Assembly (NCBI GenBank): GCA_963825415.1
Contig: CAWGTD010000009.1
Span: 310,001 to 374,000, forward strand
Source: BP-464 sp963825415
GTDB lineage: Bacteria; Actinomycetota; Thermoleophilia; Solirubrobacterales; Solirubrobacteraceae
Length of the DNA stretch: 64,000 nucleotides
Reading direction: 5' to 3'
Part shown: positions 33,900 to 42,779 of the stretch, in pieces
How positions within the stretch are numbered: position 1 is the stretch's first letter
Layout: each line of letters opens with the position of its first letter
Made by a program: the position numbers and the translations under genes
Notes under the pieces: generated by a model
The model's database searches: none
Seen by the model: only the letters and a program-made list of their open reading frames with translations
What the model was told of the DNA's origin: nothing

Positions 33900-36800
33900 G
33901 TGAGCACCCCCGGCTGCGCCCATCTGCACGTCCATTCCGAGTACTCGCTGCTCGACGGCGCGTGCAAGGTCGAAGCCCTGGCGGCCCGCGCGGCGGAGCT
34001 CGGCCAGCCCGCGATCGGCCTGACCGACCACGGGGTGATGAACGGCTCGGTGGAGCTGTTCAAGGCCGCTCAGAAGCACGGCATCAAGCCGATCCTCGGC
34101 TGCGAGATCTACCTGGTCGACGACCACCGCGCCCAGCCTGGGCCGGGCGTGAAGACCGAGCGCAACCACCTGACGCTGCTCGCCGCCAGCGACGCGGGCT
34201 TCCGCAACCTCGTCAAGCTCTCCTCGGCCGGCTTCCTGGAGGGCCTGCAGCGCGGCAAGCCGACGGTCGACCTCGAGCTGCTGGCCCGTCACGCCGACGG
34301 CGTGATCGCGCTGACCGGCTGCCTGGCGTCGCGGTTCGCCTCCCGGATCGTCGATGGGCGCGCCGCCGACGCGCGCGCGCACGTGGACGACCTGATCGGG
34401 GTCTTCGGGCCCGAGGACGTCTACGTCGAGGTCCAGAAGAACGGCCTCGCGCCGCAGGACGTCGCCAACGAGGGCGCGGTGCGGATCGCCAAGGAGATCG
34501 GTCGCCCGCTCGTCGGCACCGCCGACGTCCACTACCTGCGCCGCGAGGACTACCACCACCACACGGCGCTGCTCTGCGTGCAGACGAAGTCGACGCTGGC
34601 CGACCCGAAGATGACGTTCGAGACGAACGAGTTCTTCCTGAAGTCCAACGAGGAGATGGCGGGCGCGTTCGCCGAGTGGCCCGAGGCGATCGCCACCACG
34701 CTGGAGATCGCCGAGCGTTGCGACGTGACGATCGCGCTCGAGCAGCAGCTGATCCCGAGCTATCCGACGCCGGCGGGCGAGGCCGAGGGCGACTACCTGC
34801 GCAAGCTCGTGGCCGAAGGCCTGGCCCGCCGCTACGGCGACCCGCCGCCCGCCGAGGCGATCCAGCGCATGGAGTACGAGCTGGGGGTCATCGACAAGAT
34901 GGGCTTCAGCGGCTACTTCCTGATCGTCTGGGACTTCGTCGACTGGGCCAAGAGCAACGGCATCGCGGTCGGCCCGGGGCGCGGCAGCGCGGCGGGCAGC
35001 ATCGTCGCCTACTGCCTGAACATCACCGACGTCGATCCGCTGCGCTACGACCTGCTCTTCGAGCGCTTCCTGAACCCTGAGCGCGTGTCGATGCCCGACA
35101 TCGACATCGACTTCTCGGTGCGCGGCCGCGAGCGGGTCATGCGCTACGTGACCGACAAGTACGGCGCCGACCGCGTGGCGCAGATCGTCACCTTCGGCAA
35201 GATGTTCCCGCGCGCGGCCACGCGCGACGCCGCCCGCGTGCTCGGCCACGATTACGGCGCGGGCGACCGTCTGGCCAAGCTGATCCCCGACCCGCAGCAG
35301 GGCCGGCCGCCGAGCTTCGAGGACTGCCTGAAGCCCGGCCAGCAGCTGCGCGCCGCCTACGACTCCGACGCGACCGCCAAGCAGATCGTCGACGTCGCGC
35401 GCGGGCTCGAGGGCATCGTCCGCAACGCCTCGATCCACGCGGCGGCGGTCGTGATCGCCGACCGCCCGCTGACCGACATCGTGCCGCTCCAGCGCGCCGA
35501 CGCGGGCACGGGGCCCGACGGCGAGAAGGTCTACCGCACGGTCACGCAGTTCTCGATGAAGCCGATCGAGGAGATCGGCCTACTGAAGATGGACTTCCTG
35601 GGCCTGCGCAACCTCGACGTGATCGAGGACGCGCTGGACATCATCGAGCGCTCCACCGGCGAGCGGCCGAACATGACAAGCCTGCCGCTCGACGACCTGC
35701 GGACCTACGACATGCTCGCCCGCGGCGACTCGGTGGGCGTCTTTCAGTTCGAGTCCGAGGGCATGCAGGAGGCGCTGAAGAAGGTCAAGCCGACCGAGTT
35801 CGACGACCTCGTCGCTCTCGTGGCGCTCTACCGGCCCGGCGCGATGGACCAGATCCCCATGTACGCGCGCGGCAAGCGCAACCCCGACGCGGTGTCGATC
35901 CCCGACGAGCGGCTGCGGCCGATCCTCGAGAACACCAAGGGCGTGATCCTCTACCAGGAGCAGGCGATGCTGATCGCCACCACCCTGGCCGGCTTCAGCG
36001 GCGCCAAGGCCGACGACCTGCGCAAGGCGATCGGCAAGAAGAACCGCAAGGCGATGAGCGAGCTCAAGCCCGAGTTCGTCGATGGCTGCCGCACGTCGGG
36101 CACGAGCCCGCAGGTCATCGAGTGGCTCTGGCTGACCAACGAGAAGTCGGCTGACTACAGCTTCAACAAGTCGCACGCTGCGTGTTACGCGCTGATCGCC
36201 TACCGCACGGCGTGGCTGAAGGCCAACTACCCCGCCGAGTACATGGCCGCGCTGATCTCCTCGGTGATGGACACCAAGGACAAGGTCCCGTTCTTCGCCA
36301 ACCAGGCCGAGGCGATGGGGATCGAGATCCTGCCGCCCGACGTCAACCTCTCAGACCACGAGTTCGTCGTCGTCGAGGGCAACATCCGCTTCGGCCTCGA
36401 CGCCGTCAAGGGCGTCGGCTACCAGGCGGTGGAGGCGATCAAGGCCGCGCGCGAGGAGAGCGGGCCGTTCGAGTCGCTGTGGGACTTCTGCGAGCGCGTC
36501 GACGGCCGCGCCGTCAACAAGAAGGCGATCGAGGCGCTCGTCAAGTGCGGAGCGTTCGGCTCCACGGGCGCGACGCGCAAGGGGATGCTCGCGGTGCTCG
36601 AGCAGGCCCAGGGCGCGGGGCAGCAGGCCCAGAACGACCTGGCGATCGGCCAGGGCTCGATCTTCGACCTCGCGCCGGCCGAGCCGACGCCCAACGGCGC
36701 AGCCGCGGCGTTCGCGCGCCCGTCGCATCCGCCGATCCCGCCGGAGGAGTTCGACCAGCACGACCTGCTGGCGGCCGAGAAGGAGTCGATCGGCCTGTTC

Positions 36801-37433
36801 ATCAGCGCCCACCCGCTCAAGGAGGTGCGCGAGGCGCTGGCCGAGGCGGTCGACGTCCCGCTCGCCGAGCTGGCCGCGCGCAAGGACGGCGAGTGGGTCA
36901 CGGTCGGCGGCATCATCACCGCCTGCAAGAAGATCCGGACCAAGACGGGCGACCCGATGATGTTCGCCACGCTCGACGACCTCGGAGGCAGCGTCGAGAT
37001 CCTCGCCTTCGCGAAGGTCATCGCCGAGTACGAGGGCGCGCTCGGCGTCGACGAGGTCGTGCTCGTGCGCGGCAAGGTCGACCACAAGGACGCGACGAAG
37101 ACCTGCCTGGTGGTCCAGTCCGCCGAGCCGTTCAAGCCCACCGCCGAGCAGGTTTTATCCGCGCGTGACGCGGCGGCCGCCGTGGCGACCGGCCCGATCC
37201 CGATGACGGTGACGCTCGACGCCGGCCAGCTGCCCGCCACCGTCATCGACGAGCTCAAGCACGTCTTCGAGAACTACCCGGGGGAGAGCGAGGTCGTGCT
37301 CGCGATCACCACCACCGGCGGTGCGCGAACGCTGCGCCTCGGCCCCGAGTACCGCGTCTCGGCGACGCCCTCGCTGCGCACCGAGCTGGCCAACATCCTC
37401 GGCCCCTCGGCGCTGGGTACCCAGGCCGTCTAA
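33900..37433 (+). CDS. dnaE: DNA polymerase III alpha subunit
   Basis: A 1,177-residue replicative polymerase. The PHP domain (CAHLHVHSEYSLLDG; GLTDHGVMNGSVELF) precedes the palm with the catalytic carboxylates in VSMPDIDIDFSVRGRERVM and VGPGRGSAAGS. The fingers, a helix-hairpin-helix segment (FGLDAVKGVGYQAV) and an OB-fold with VTVGGIITACKKIRTKTG follow. GTG at 33900 is preferred over GTG at 33888 because TACAGT (33884-33889) would be the -10 element and overlaps the upstream codon. The start then matches the usual HLHVHSEYS spacing. It converges on a cyclase gene with a 4-bp gap. Confidence 0.96.
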   Translation: MSTPGCAHLHVHSEYSLLDGACKVEALAARAAELGQPAIGLTDHGVMNGSVELFKAAQKHGIKPILGCEIYLVDDHRAQPGPGVKTERNHLTLLAASDAGFRNLVKLSSAGFLEGLQRGKPTVDLELLARHADGVIALTGCLASRFASRIVDGRAADARAHVDDLIGVFGPEDVYVEVQKNGLAPQDVANEGAVRIAKEIGRPLVGTADVHYLRREDYHHHTALLCVQTKSTLADPKMTFETNEFFLKSNEEMAGAFAEWPEAIATTLEIAERCDVTIALEQQLIPSYPTPAGEAEGDYLRKLVAEGLARRYGDPPPAEAIQRMEYELGVIDKMGFSGYFLIVWDFVDWAKSNGIAVGPGRGSAAGSIVAYCLNITDVDPLRYDLLFERFLNPERVSMPDIDIDFSVRGRERVMRYVTDKYGADRVAQIVTFGKMFPRAATRDAARVLGHDYGAGDRLAKLIPDPQQGRPPSFEDCLKPGQQLRAAYDSDATAKQIVDVARGLEGIVRNASIHAAAVVIADRPLTDIVPLQRADAGTGPDGEKVYRTVTQFSMKPIEEIGLLKMDFLGLRNLDVIEDALDIIERSTGERPNMTSLPLDDLRTYDMLARGDSVGVFQFESEGMQEALKKVKPTEFDDLVALVALYRPGAMDQIPMYARGKRNPDAVSIPDERLRPILENTKGVILYQEQAMLIATTLAGFSGAKADDLRKAIGKKNRKAMSELKPEFVDGCRTSGTSPQVIEWLWLTNEKSADYSFNKSHAACYALIAYRTAWLKANYPAEYMAALISSVMDTKDKVPFFANQAEAMGIEILPPDVNLSDHEFVVVEGNIRFGLDAVKGVGYQAVEAIKAAREESGPFESLWDFCERVDGRAVNKKAIEALVKCGAFGSTGATRKGMLAVLEQAQGAGQQAQNDLAIGQGSIFDLAPAEPTPNGAAAAFARPSHPPIPPEEFDQHDLLAAEKESIGLFISAHPLKEVREALAEAVDVPLAELAARKDGEWVTVGGIITACKKIRTKTGDPMMFATLDDLGGSVEILAFAKVIAEYEGALGVDEVVLVRGKVDHKDATKTCLVVQSAEPFKPTAEQVLSARDAAAAVATGPIPMTVTLDAGQLPATVIDELKHVFENYPGESEVVLAITTTGGARTLRLGPEYRVSATPSLRTELANILGPSALGTQAV

Positions 37434-37437
37434 GGGG

Positions 37438-38943
37438 CTAGGCGGCGACCGGCACCGCGAGCCGGGTCGGCTCGGCGAGGCCGCGCAGCTGCACTTCCTC
37501 GGCGGCGCGCCACCGCCGCGCTCGCTCCGGGCTCGCGCGCTGGACGATCGCCTCGCTGGCGAGGATCCGGCCTTCGGCGCGTGTCTTGGCGAGCTCGGTC
37601 AGCCGCGCCGCCTCGTTGACCGGCTCGCCGATCACCGTGTACTCGTAACGCTGCGCCGCGCCGACGTTGCCGGCGACGACCGGGCCGGCCGACAGGCCGA
37701 TGCCGGCCTCCAGCTCGGGCACCTCGGAGGCGAGGCGTTCGTACAGCGCGCAGCCGGCGGCGAGCGCGCAGCCGGCCGGATCCTCCTGGGCGAGCGGCGC
37801 GCCGAAGATGCACAGCGCGGCGTCGCCCTCGAACTTGTTCACCCAGCCGCCGTACTCGGCGACGGTCTCGACGACGACGCCGAAGAAGCGGTTGAGCAGC
37901 TCGACGACGTCCGTCGGGGAGCGGGTCGACACCAGCTTCGTCGATCCGGTGATGTCGATGAACAGGACCGCGGCCTCCCGCACCTCGCCGCCGAGGCGGA
38001 CGCCGCCCTCCAGCGCCTGGCGCGCGACGTCCTCGCCGACATGGCGGCCGAAGAGGTCCTGGAGCCGCTCGCGTTCATGAAGCCCGGCCACCATCTGGTT
38101 GAAGCCCGCCTGGAGCAGGCCGACCTCGCTGCTGTCGTCGACCGCCACCTCGACGGACGTGTCGCCGCCGCGGACGCGCTCGAGCGCCTCGCGCAGCGAG
38201 GCCAGGGGCTGGGAGATCGAGCGGGCCACGAGGTGCAGGGAGACCATGCCGACGCCCAGCCCGATCGCGCCGAGGAAGCCGACGGTCACCGCGAGGCGCT
38301 CGACGCTGAACCGCGAGCTGCCGATCACCTGGCCGCAGACGAGCAGGATGCCGAGCATCGGCGCGCCGGTGCCCAGCGACCAGGCGAGCAGCAGGCGCGC
38401 GCGAACTCCCGGCAGCGGCTCGGTCGATGGCTCGCCGGCCAGCACACGCTGGGTTACCGGTCGCATGAGCTGCTCGGAGAGCAGGTAGGCCACGGTGGTC
38501 GTCATCAGGCCGGCGAGCAGCACCGTGACGGCAACCGTCCATCCCGCCCGGCCCGAGTACGTGAAGTTGATGGCCGAGAACAGGACGATGCCCCCGCCCC
38601 AGAGCACCGCGTGGACGCCCGTGAGGCGTGTCGGCAGGCGGAGGGCGATGCTGCGCTCTCGCGCGGCGATCGGGCCGTCGGCCTGCAACGACTCCGTGAG
38701 CTCGGCGACCTGCCGCACGCCCCACCACCAGCCGGCCACCACCGCGATCGGGAGGTAGGCCGCGAACACGATGTCGTTGACCCATGCGGGGGCATAGCCG
38801 ACCCTGGTCGGCAGGACGTAGGTGAGAAAGACCCAGACGACCACACCGCCGGTCACGTTCGCGCAGGTCAGGGCGACGCTGATCCGGCGCCTCGTCGCCT
38901 TGGCGAGCGCCGCGCCCGTCTCCGTCTCGTCGGCTTCGCTCAC
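37438..38943 (-). CDS. Membrane-bound class III adenylate/guanylate cyclase with HAMP
   Basis: A 501-residue signalling protein. Several membrane helices fill residues ~25-290 (VVVWVFLTYVLP, FAAYLPIAVVAGWWWG, VAVTVLLAGLMTTTVAYLL, VGFLGAIGLGVGMVSLHLV). A HAMP-like linker (ARSISQPLASLREALERVRGG) and a class III cyclase domain follow: VLFIDITGSTKLVSTRSP with metal Asp, FFGVVVETVAEYGGWVNKFEGDAALCIFG, and NVGAAQRYEYTVIGEPVNEAARL. It is expected to make cAMP or cGMP. GTG at 38943 overlaps the P450 stop (GTGA), so they form one operon. Because of a one-base shift in the P450 gene the two genes appear as one long ORF. Confidence 0.88.
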   Translation of the reverse strand: MSEADETETGAALAKATRRRISVALTCANVTGGVVVWVFLTYVLPTRVGYAPAWVNDIVFAAYLPIAVVAGWWWGVRQVAELTESLQADGPIAARERSIALRLPTRLTGVHAVLWGGGIVLFSAINFTYSGRAGWTVAVTVLLAGLMTTTVAYLLSEQLMRPVTQRVLAGEPSTEPLPGVRARLLLAWSLGTGAPMLGILLVCGQVIGSSRFSVERLAVTVGFLGAIGLGVGMVSLHLVARSISQPLASLREALERVRGGDTSVEVAVDDSSEVGLLQAGFNQMVAGLHERERLQDLFGRHVGEDVARQALEGGVRLGGEVREAAVLFIDITGSTKLVSTRSPTDVVELLNRFFGVVVETVAEYGGWVNKFEGDAALCIFGAPLAQEDPAGCALAAGCALYERLASEVPELEAGIGLSAGPVVAGNVGAAQRYEYTVIGEPVNEAARLTELAKTRAEGRILASEAIVQRASPERARRWRAAEEVQLRGLAEPTRLAVPVAA

Positions 38944-40236
38944 ACTGGGCGCACTGTAAGCCGTGCGCCGCGCAGCGGTACGAGCGTGATGTGCTGCGGC
39001 AGCGACCATTCGCCGCGGGCGCTCGGTGCGGTCAGCGTGACCCGCGTGAGCACGTGCTGCAGAGACGATCCGCATCTCCAGCGAGGCGAACGCCGCGCCG
39101 AGGCAGCGCCGCCGCCCGCCGCCGAAGGGCAGCCACGCGAGGCTCGGCGGCTGCTCGTCGCCCAGCCAGCGCTCGGGGCGGAACACGTCGGCGTCGGGAT
39201 ATGCGTCGCCCCAGTGGACCAGGGCGATCTGAGGCATGACCGTGACGCCGGCCGGCAGGTCGTAGCCGCCGAGGGTGATCGGCTTGGCCACGACGCGCGC
39301 GACGTCGGGGATGACGGGCCGGACCCGCAGCGTCTCCTTGATGACGGCGTCGAGGTAGTCGTCGTCGCCCTCGCGCGCGGCGCGGCGGGCCTCGGCCATG
39401 ACCTCGGGGTGGCGCGCCAGGCGCTCGAACGCCCAGGCCAGCCCGGTCGCGGTCGTCTCGTGGCCGGCGAGCAGCATGGTCAGCAGCTGATCGCGCAGCT
39501 CGCCATCGTCCATCTGCGTGCCGTCGTCGTGGTGGGCGCCGATCAATAGGGAGAGGACGTCGGTGCGCTCGGCGAGGTTGGGTGCCTGGCGGCGCAGGGC
39601 GATCTCCTCCAGCAGCAGTGCCTCGGCCTCGGCCTGCCACTGGAGCTGGCGCTTCCAGGGCCCGAAGGCGCCGAGCTTGGGCCAGACCCACATCAGCAGG
39701 ACGCCGGGGGCGAACTCGACGATGCGGCGCAGCGCGACCCGGAAGCGGGCCAATCGCTCGGGATCCTCGATGCCGATGACCGCGCGCATGATCACCTCGA
39801 GCGTGATCGCCTGCATGTGCTTGTGCAGGCGGACCGGCTTCCCCTCCGGCAGGCGGGCTATCTCTTCATCGGCGATCTCGCCTACCACGGAGGCGTAGCG
39901 CTTCACGCTCTCGCCGTGGAAGTGCGGCAGCATCAGCCGGCGGCGGCGCAGGTGCTCGTCGCCGTCGGCGAGCAGCACCGAGCGGTGGCCGAGCACCGGG
40001 CCGAGGATCGCGTTGGCCTCTCCGGCGCGCAGCACGTCGGGGTCGGCGGCGAACGCCGCCTTGAGGTCGGCGGGGTCGGTGATGTGGATCGCGGCCTGCG
40101 CTGGGTAGCTGCGCACGGTGAACGTCGGGCCGTAACGACGGCGGCACCAGCGCAGGAACGGGCCGGTGAATTGCCAGACGAGCAGCGTCTGGAGGGCGTA
40201 GGGGAGTCGAGGTCCCGGAGGAAGGGCGGCAGCCAT
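38940..40236 (-). CDS. Cytochrome P450 (one-base shift near C terminus)
   Basis: A ~432-residue haem monooxygenase. The I-helix oxygen motif is MLLAGHETTATGLAW, the ExxR pair lies in IKETLRVRPVIP, and the haem Cys in LPFGGGRRRCLGAAFA. After LEMRIV the frame changes near 39068. Dropping one T gives a normal P450 ending LQHVLTRVTLTAPSARGEWS to LTVRPV and a stop that overlaps the cyclase GTG. I choose the ATG at 40236 (MAAALPPGPRLPYALQ) because TATGAT lies 7 nt upstream. It is divergent from a TetR gene with shared operators, so it is probably the repressor's target. The substrate is unknown. Confidence 0.85.
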
Positions 40237-40254
40237 CGGCGAGATCATACATAT

Positions 40255-40287
40255 GTCCTATACAAACGTGTAGGACGAACGTTCTAC
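40255..40287. promoter_or_regulatory. Overlapping palindromic operators between P450 and TetR genes
   Basis: Site 1 (40255-40276) is GTCCTATAC-AAAC-GTGTAGGAC, 8 of 9 positions symmetric. Site 2 (40270-40287) is GTAGGAC-GAAC-GTTCTAC, 6 of 7 symmetric, and overlaps the TetR -10 element TACACT (40285-40290). The spacing and position are typical of a TetR-family autorepressor that also controls the divergent gene. Confidence 0.65.
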
Positions 40288-40296
40288 ACTTGCGGC

Positions 40297-40893
40297 ATGG
40301 GTCATCGCGAAGCATTGCTGGAGGGCGCCAAGGAGTGTCTGCAGACCAAGGGTTACGGGCGCACGACCGCGCGCGACCTCGTGGCCGCCTCGGGCACCAA
40401 CCTGTCCTCGATCGGCTACCACTTCGGCTCCAAGGAGGCGCTCCTCGCGGCGGCCTTCGACGAGATCTTCGACGAATGGACCGAGCAGCAGGTGGCGGCC
40501 GGCGAGGCCGGCGCCGACGCGGGGCCGCTCGGGCAGATGACTGCCTCGTGGCGCGAGATGCTCGACTCGATCGGCAGCCGCGAGGCGCTTCTGCTCGCGT
40601 TCGTCGAGTCCATCGGCCCGAGCATCCGCTCGCCCGAGCTGCGCACAAAGCTCGCCGACCACTTCGAGGCGTCGCGGACCCGCGTCGGGGCCATCGTCGC
40701 TCAGAGCCTCGGCGAGAACTCCGAGGCCGACCCGAAGGTCGTCGCGTCGTTTCTGATGGCGGTCGCCGACGGGTTCATGCTCCAGTACCTGGTCGACCCC
40801 GAGCGCACCCCTACCGGCGAGCAGCTGATCACCGCGCTCGGCACAGCGCTCGTCGCGGCGATGGCTGCCGCCGACGCGCCGTCAGGCGCGTGA
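40297..40893 (+). CDS. TetR-family transcriptional regulator
   Basis: A 198-residue repressor. The N-terminal helix-turn-helix is GYGRTTARDLVAASGTNLSSIGYHFGSKEALLAAAFDE; the C-terminal ligand domain is all-alpha. The ATG at 40297 is six bases after TACACT. It probably represses itself and the divergent P450-cyclase operon through the palindromes at 40255-40287. Its end overlaps the convergent second cyclase gene by 12 bp. Confidence 0.9.
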   Translation: MGHREALLEGAKECLQTKGYGRTTARDLVAASGTNLSSIGYHFGSKEALLAAAFDEIFDEWTEQQVAAGEAGADAGPLGQMTASWREMLDSIGSREALLLAFVESIGPSIRSPELRTKLADHFEASRTRVGAIVAQSLGENSEADPKVVASFLMAVADGFMLQYLVDPERTPTGEQLITALGTALVAAMAAADAPSGA

Positions 40894-41688
40894 GACGCTG
40901 CTGACGCGCAGCTCGCGCGGCGCGCCCTCGGCCTTCAGGCGCTTGGCCTTGCCGGTGGAGAAACGCTCGCTGTCGAGCGCTTCGCACGTGGGCTCGGAGA
41001 CGAGCACCTCGCCCGCGCGGGCGCCGTCGGCGACCCGGGCCGCCACGTTGACGTCGACGCCGAGGTAGTCGCCGCCGATCTTGCGCGGCTTGCCGTGGTG
41101 CACGCCGGCGCGCATGCGTGGCCGGTAGCCCGCGACCTCGACGATCTGGAGCGCCTCCTGGGCGTCCAGCGCCGCCGCCACCGCGTCGTCGGGGCTCAGG
41201 AACACCGCCATCAGGCCATCGCCCAGGCGCTTGACGATCCGCCCGCCGTGCTCGAAGACGGAGGCCTCGACGACGTCGCCGACCGCGCGCAGCAACTCGA
41301 CCGCCGGCTCGTCGCCGGCCTTCAGCGCCCAGGACGAGAACCCGACCAGGTCGGTGAAGAGGATCGTGACGTCCTGCTCGCCGCGACCGCGCCCGGCGGA
41401 CTCCGACAGCGATTGCCAGATCTGCAGCGCGCCGAGGCTCGCCTCGTGCAGCGCGCTCGGCCTGCGTGGCTCGAGGGCCGACACGCCGCGGGCCAGGAGG
41501 TCGACGGGCGCCTTGCCGGCGGTCGAGAGCCGGTCGCCGAAGCGCTCGTCGCCGGGGATCCGCTGCCTCAGCCGCTCGACCGCGGAGAGAAGCTTGGGAT
41601 TGGAGTCGAACCGTCTGGCCGCCTCGCGCAGGCCCGCGACACGGGTGTGGGCGGCCTCGTCGCGTTCGCTCTGTCCGCCGTCGGCCAC
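40882..41688 (-). CDS. Soluble class III adenylate/guanylate cyclase
   Basis: A 268-residue cyclase. A helical N-terminal ~85 residues precede the catalytic domain: VTILFTDLVGFSSWALKAGDE supplies the first metal Asp, EHGGRIVKRLGDGLMAVFLSP the second, and GGDYLGVDVNVAARVADGARAGEVLVS the transition-state Asn/Arg region. There are no membrane helices. GTG is the start, six bases after TACGCT (plus-strand 41695-41700). It is the second cyclase within 4 kb. Confidence 0.88.
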   Translation of the reverse strand: MADGGQSERDEAAHTRVAGLREAARRFDSNPKLLSAVERLRQRIPGDERFGDRLSTAGKAPVDLLARGVSALEPRRPSALHEASLGALQIWQSLSESAGRGRGEQDVTILFTDLVGFSSWALKAGDEPAVELLRAVGDVVEASVFEHGGRIVKRLGDGLMAVFLSPDDAVAAALDAQEALQIVEVAGYRPRMRAGVHHGKPRKIGGDYLGVDVNVAARVADGARAGEVLVSEPTCEALDSERFSTGKAKRLKAEGAPRELRVSSVSRA

Positions 41689-41694
41689 GCCGTC

Positions 41695-41708
41695 AGCGTA
41701 GAACGTTC
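41695..41708 (-). promoter_or_regulatory. Cyclase promoter with TetR-operator half-site
   Basis: On the minus strand the 11-mer GAACGTTCTAC, then GCT, covers the -10 element of the cyclase gene. The same 11-mer forms the spacer and right half of TetR site 2 (40277-40287), in the same position relative to the promoter. This suggests shared control; only the half-site is conserved. Confidence 0.45.
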
Positions 41709-41782
41709 GCGAGGCCCTTTGACCTCGCGTTAAATCGCAACCCGCCCGTTGCCTTTTGGGCGCGTAGGGATTACGTTCGCGA

Positions 41783-41861
41783 AGCGACCCCCCGCTCTAC
41801 CGCTGGACCGGGGGTGGGGGGTCGCTCCTTCACTCTCGGACCGGGGAACGGGTCGCTCCTT
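41783..41861. repeat. Hairpin and direct repeat between nfo and cyclase genes
   Basis: An 11-bp perfect inverted repeat (41783-41793 with 41816-41826) encloses a C/G-rich loop, and the 12-mer GGGTCGCTCCTT occurs at 41818-41829 and 41850-41861. It lies downstream of the leftward nfo gene and may terminate it. The rest of the 211-bp gap (41689-41899) shows no gene. Confidence 0.5.
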
Positions 41862-41899
41862 ATGAGTGCCGTACCCATTCGACACACGCGAAACTCGCC

Positions 41900-42760
41900 C
41901 TATTGGCGGGCTGTCAGACCTCGGTCACGCAGCGCGGCCATCGTCTGCATGTCCTCTGCCTCGACCTGCTTGCCGGCGATCCCGGGGCCCTCGAAGATCG
42001 CCGGAAGGCCCTCGAAGCGCGGTTCGGAGAGGAACACGGCACAACCCGCCTCGCCCAGCTCGCCGGCGCCCAGCGCGGCGTGGCGGTCGCGGTTCGACCC
42101 CAGCGCGGTGACCGAGTCGTTGACGTGCAAAGAGCCCAGCCGATCCAGCCCGACGATCTCGACGCACTCGTCGAGGACAGCGCCGAGGCTCTCCGGCGTG
42201 CGCACGTCGAACCCCGACGCGTAGAGGTGGCAGGAGTCCAGGCAGAGGCCCAGGCGCGGGCCGCCGCCGGCGGCCTCCAACAGCGCCGCGAGCTCGTGGA
42301 AGGAGCGCCCGAGCGTGCCGCCGGTTCCGGCGGTGTTCTCCAGGTGCAGAGGGCAACGCTCGCTCTCGGCGAGCGCCTCCTTGATTACGGCCCCGGCGCG
42401 CGCGATCGCCTCCGCGACGTCGCCGGTCTTCGCCGAGCCCGCGTGCAGCACGACGCCGCGAGCGTCGAGCTGGTCGCCGGCGCGCAGCGCGTTGGTCAGC
42501 GCGGTGAGCGACTTCTCGGCGATCACGGGGTCGTCGGAGGCGCAGTTGATGAGGTAGACCGCGTGGATGACCAGCGCCTGCACCGGCGAGGCATCCAGCG
42601 CCTCGTGGTAGGCGGCGATCTCCTCGTCGCTGTAGTCGCGCGCCCGCCAGGCGCGCGGGCTCTGGTTGAAGATCTGGATCGCCTCGCAGCCGCGCTCGAC
42701 GCCACGCGCGACGGCGTTCGCCGGGCCGCCGGCGGGGGAGACGTGGGCGCCGATCAGCAC
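41900..42760 (-). CDS. nfo: Endonuclease IV (AP endonuclease)
   Basis: A 286-residue TIM-barrel zinc enzyme that nicks DNA at abasic sites during base-excision repair. MLIGAHVSPAGGPANAVARG, IQIFNQSPRAW, VVLHAGSA (zinc His), PLHLENTAGTGGTLGRSFHEL (zinc Glu), GLCLDSCHLYASGFDV and SLHVNDSVTALGSNRDRHAALG are all recognisable, giving the full zinc ligand set. GTG start. It is divergent from gltX with only 19 bp between start codons, so the two promoters overlap. Confidence 0.95.
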   Translation of the reverse strand: MLIGAHVSPAGGPANAVARGVERGCEAIQIFNQSPRAWRARDYSDEEIAAYHEALDASPVQALVIHAVYLINCASDDPVIAEKSLTALTNALRAGDQLDARGVVLHAGSAKTGDVAEAIARAGAVIKEALAESERCPLHLENTAGTGGTLGRSFHELAALLEAAGGGPRLGLCLDSCHLYASGFDVRTPESLGAVLDECVEIVGLDRLGSLHVNDSVTALGSNRDRHAALGAGELGEAGCAVFLSEPRFEGLPAIFEGPGIAGKQVEAEDMQTMAALRDRGLTARQ

Positions 42761-42779
42761 GGCATAGAGTCATAGCGGA

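Noticed and set aside
32237..34063. 608-codon Ser/Arg-rich ORF antisense to the coiled-coil gene
   Set aside because: Its repeats mirror the GAG/CGC codon repeats of the coiled-coil gene; no independent coding evidence.
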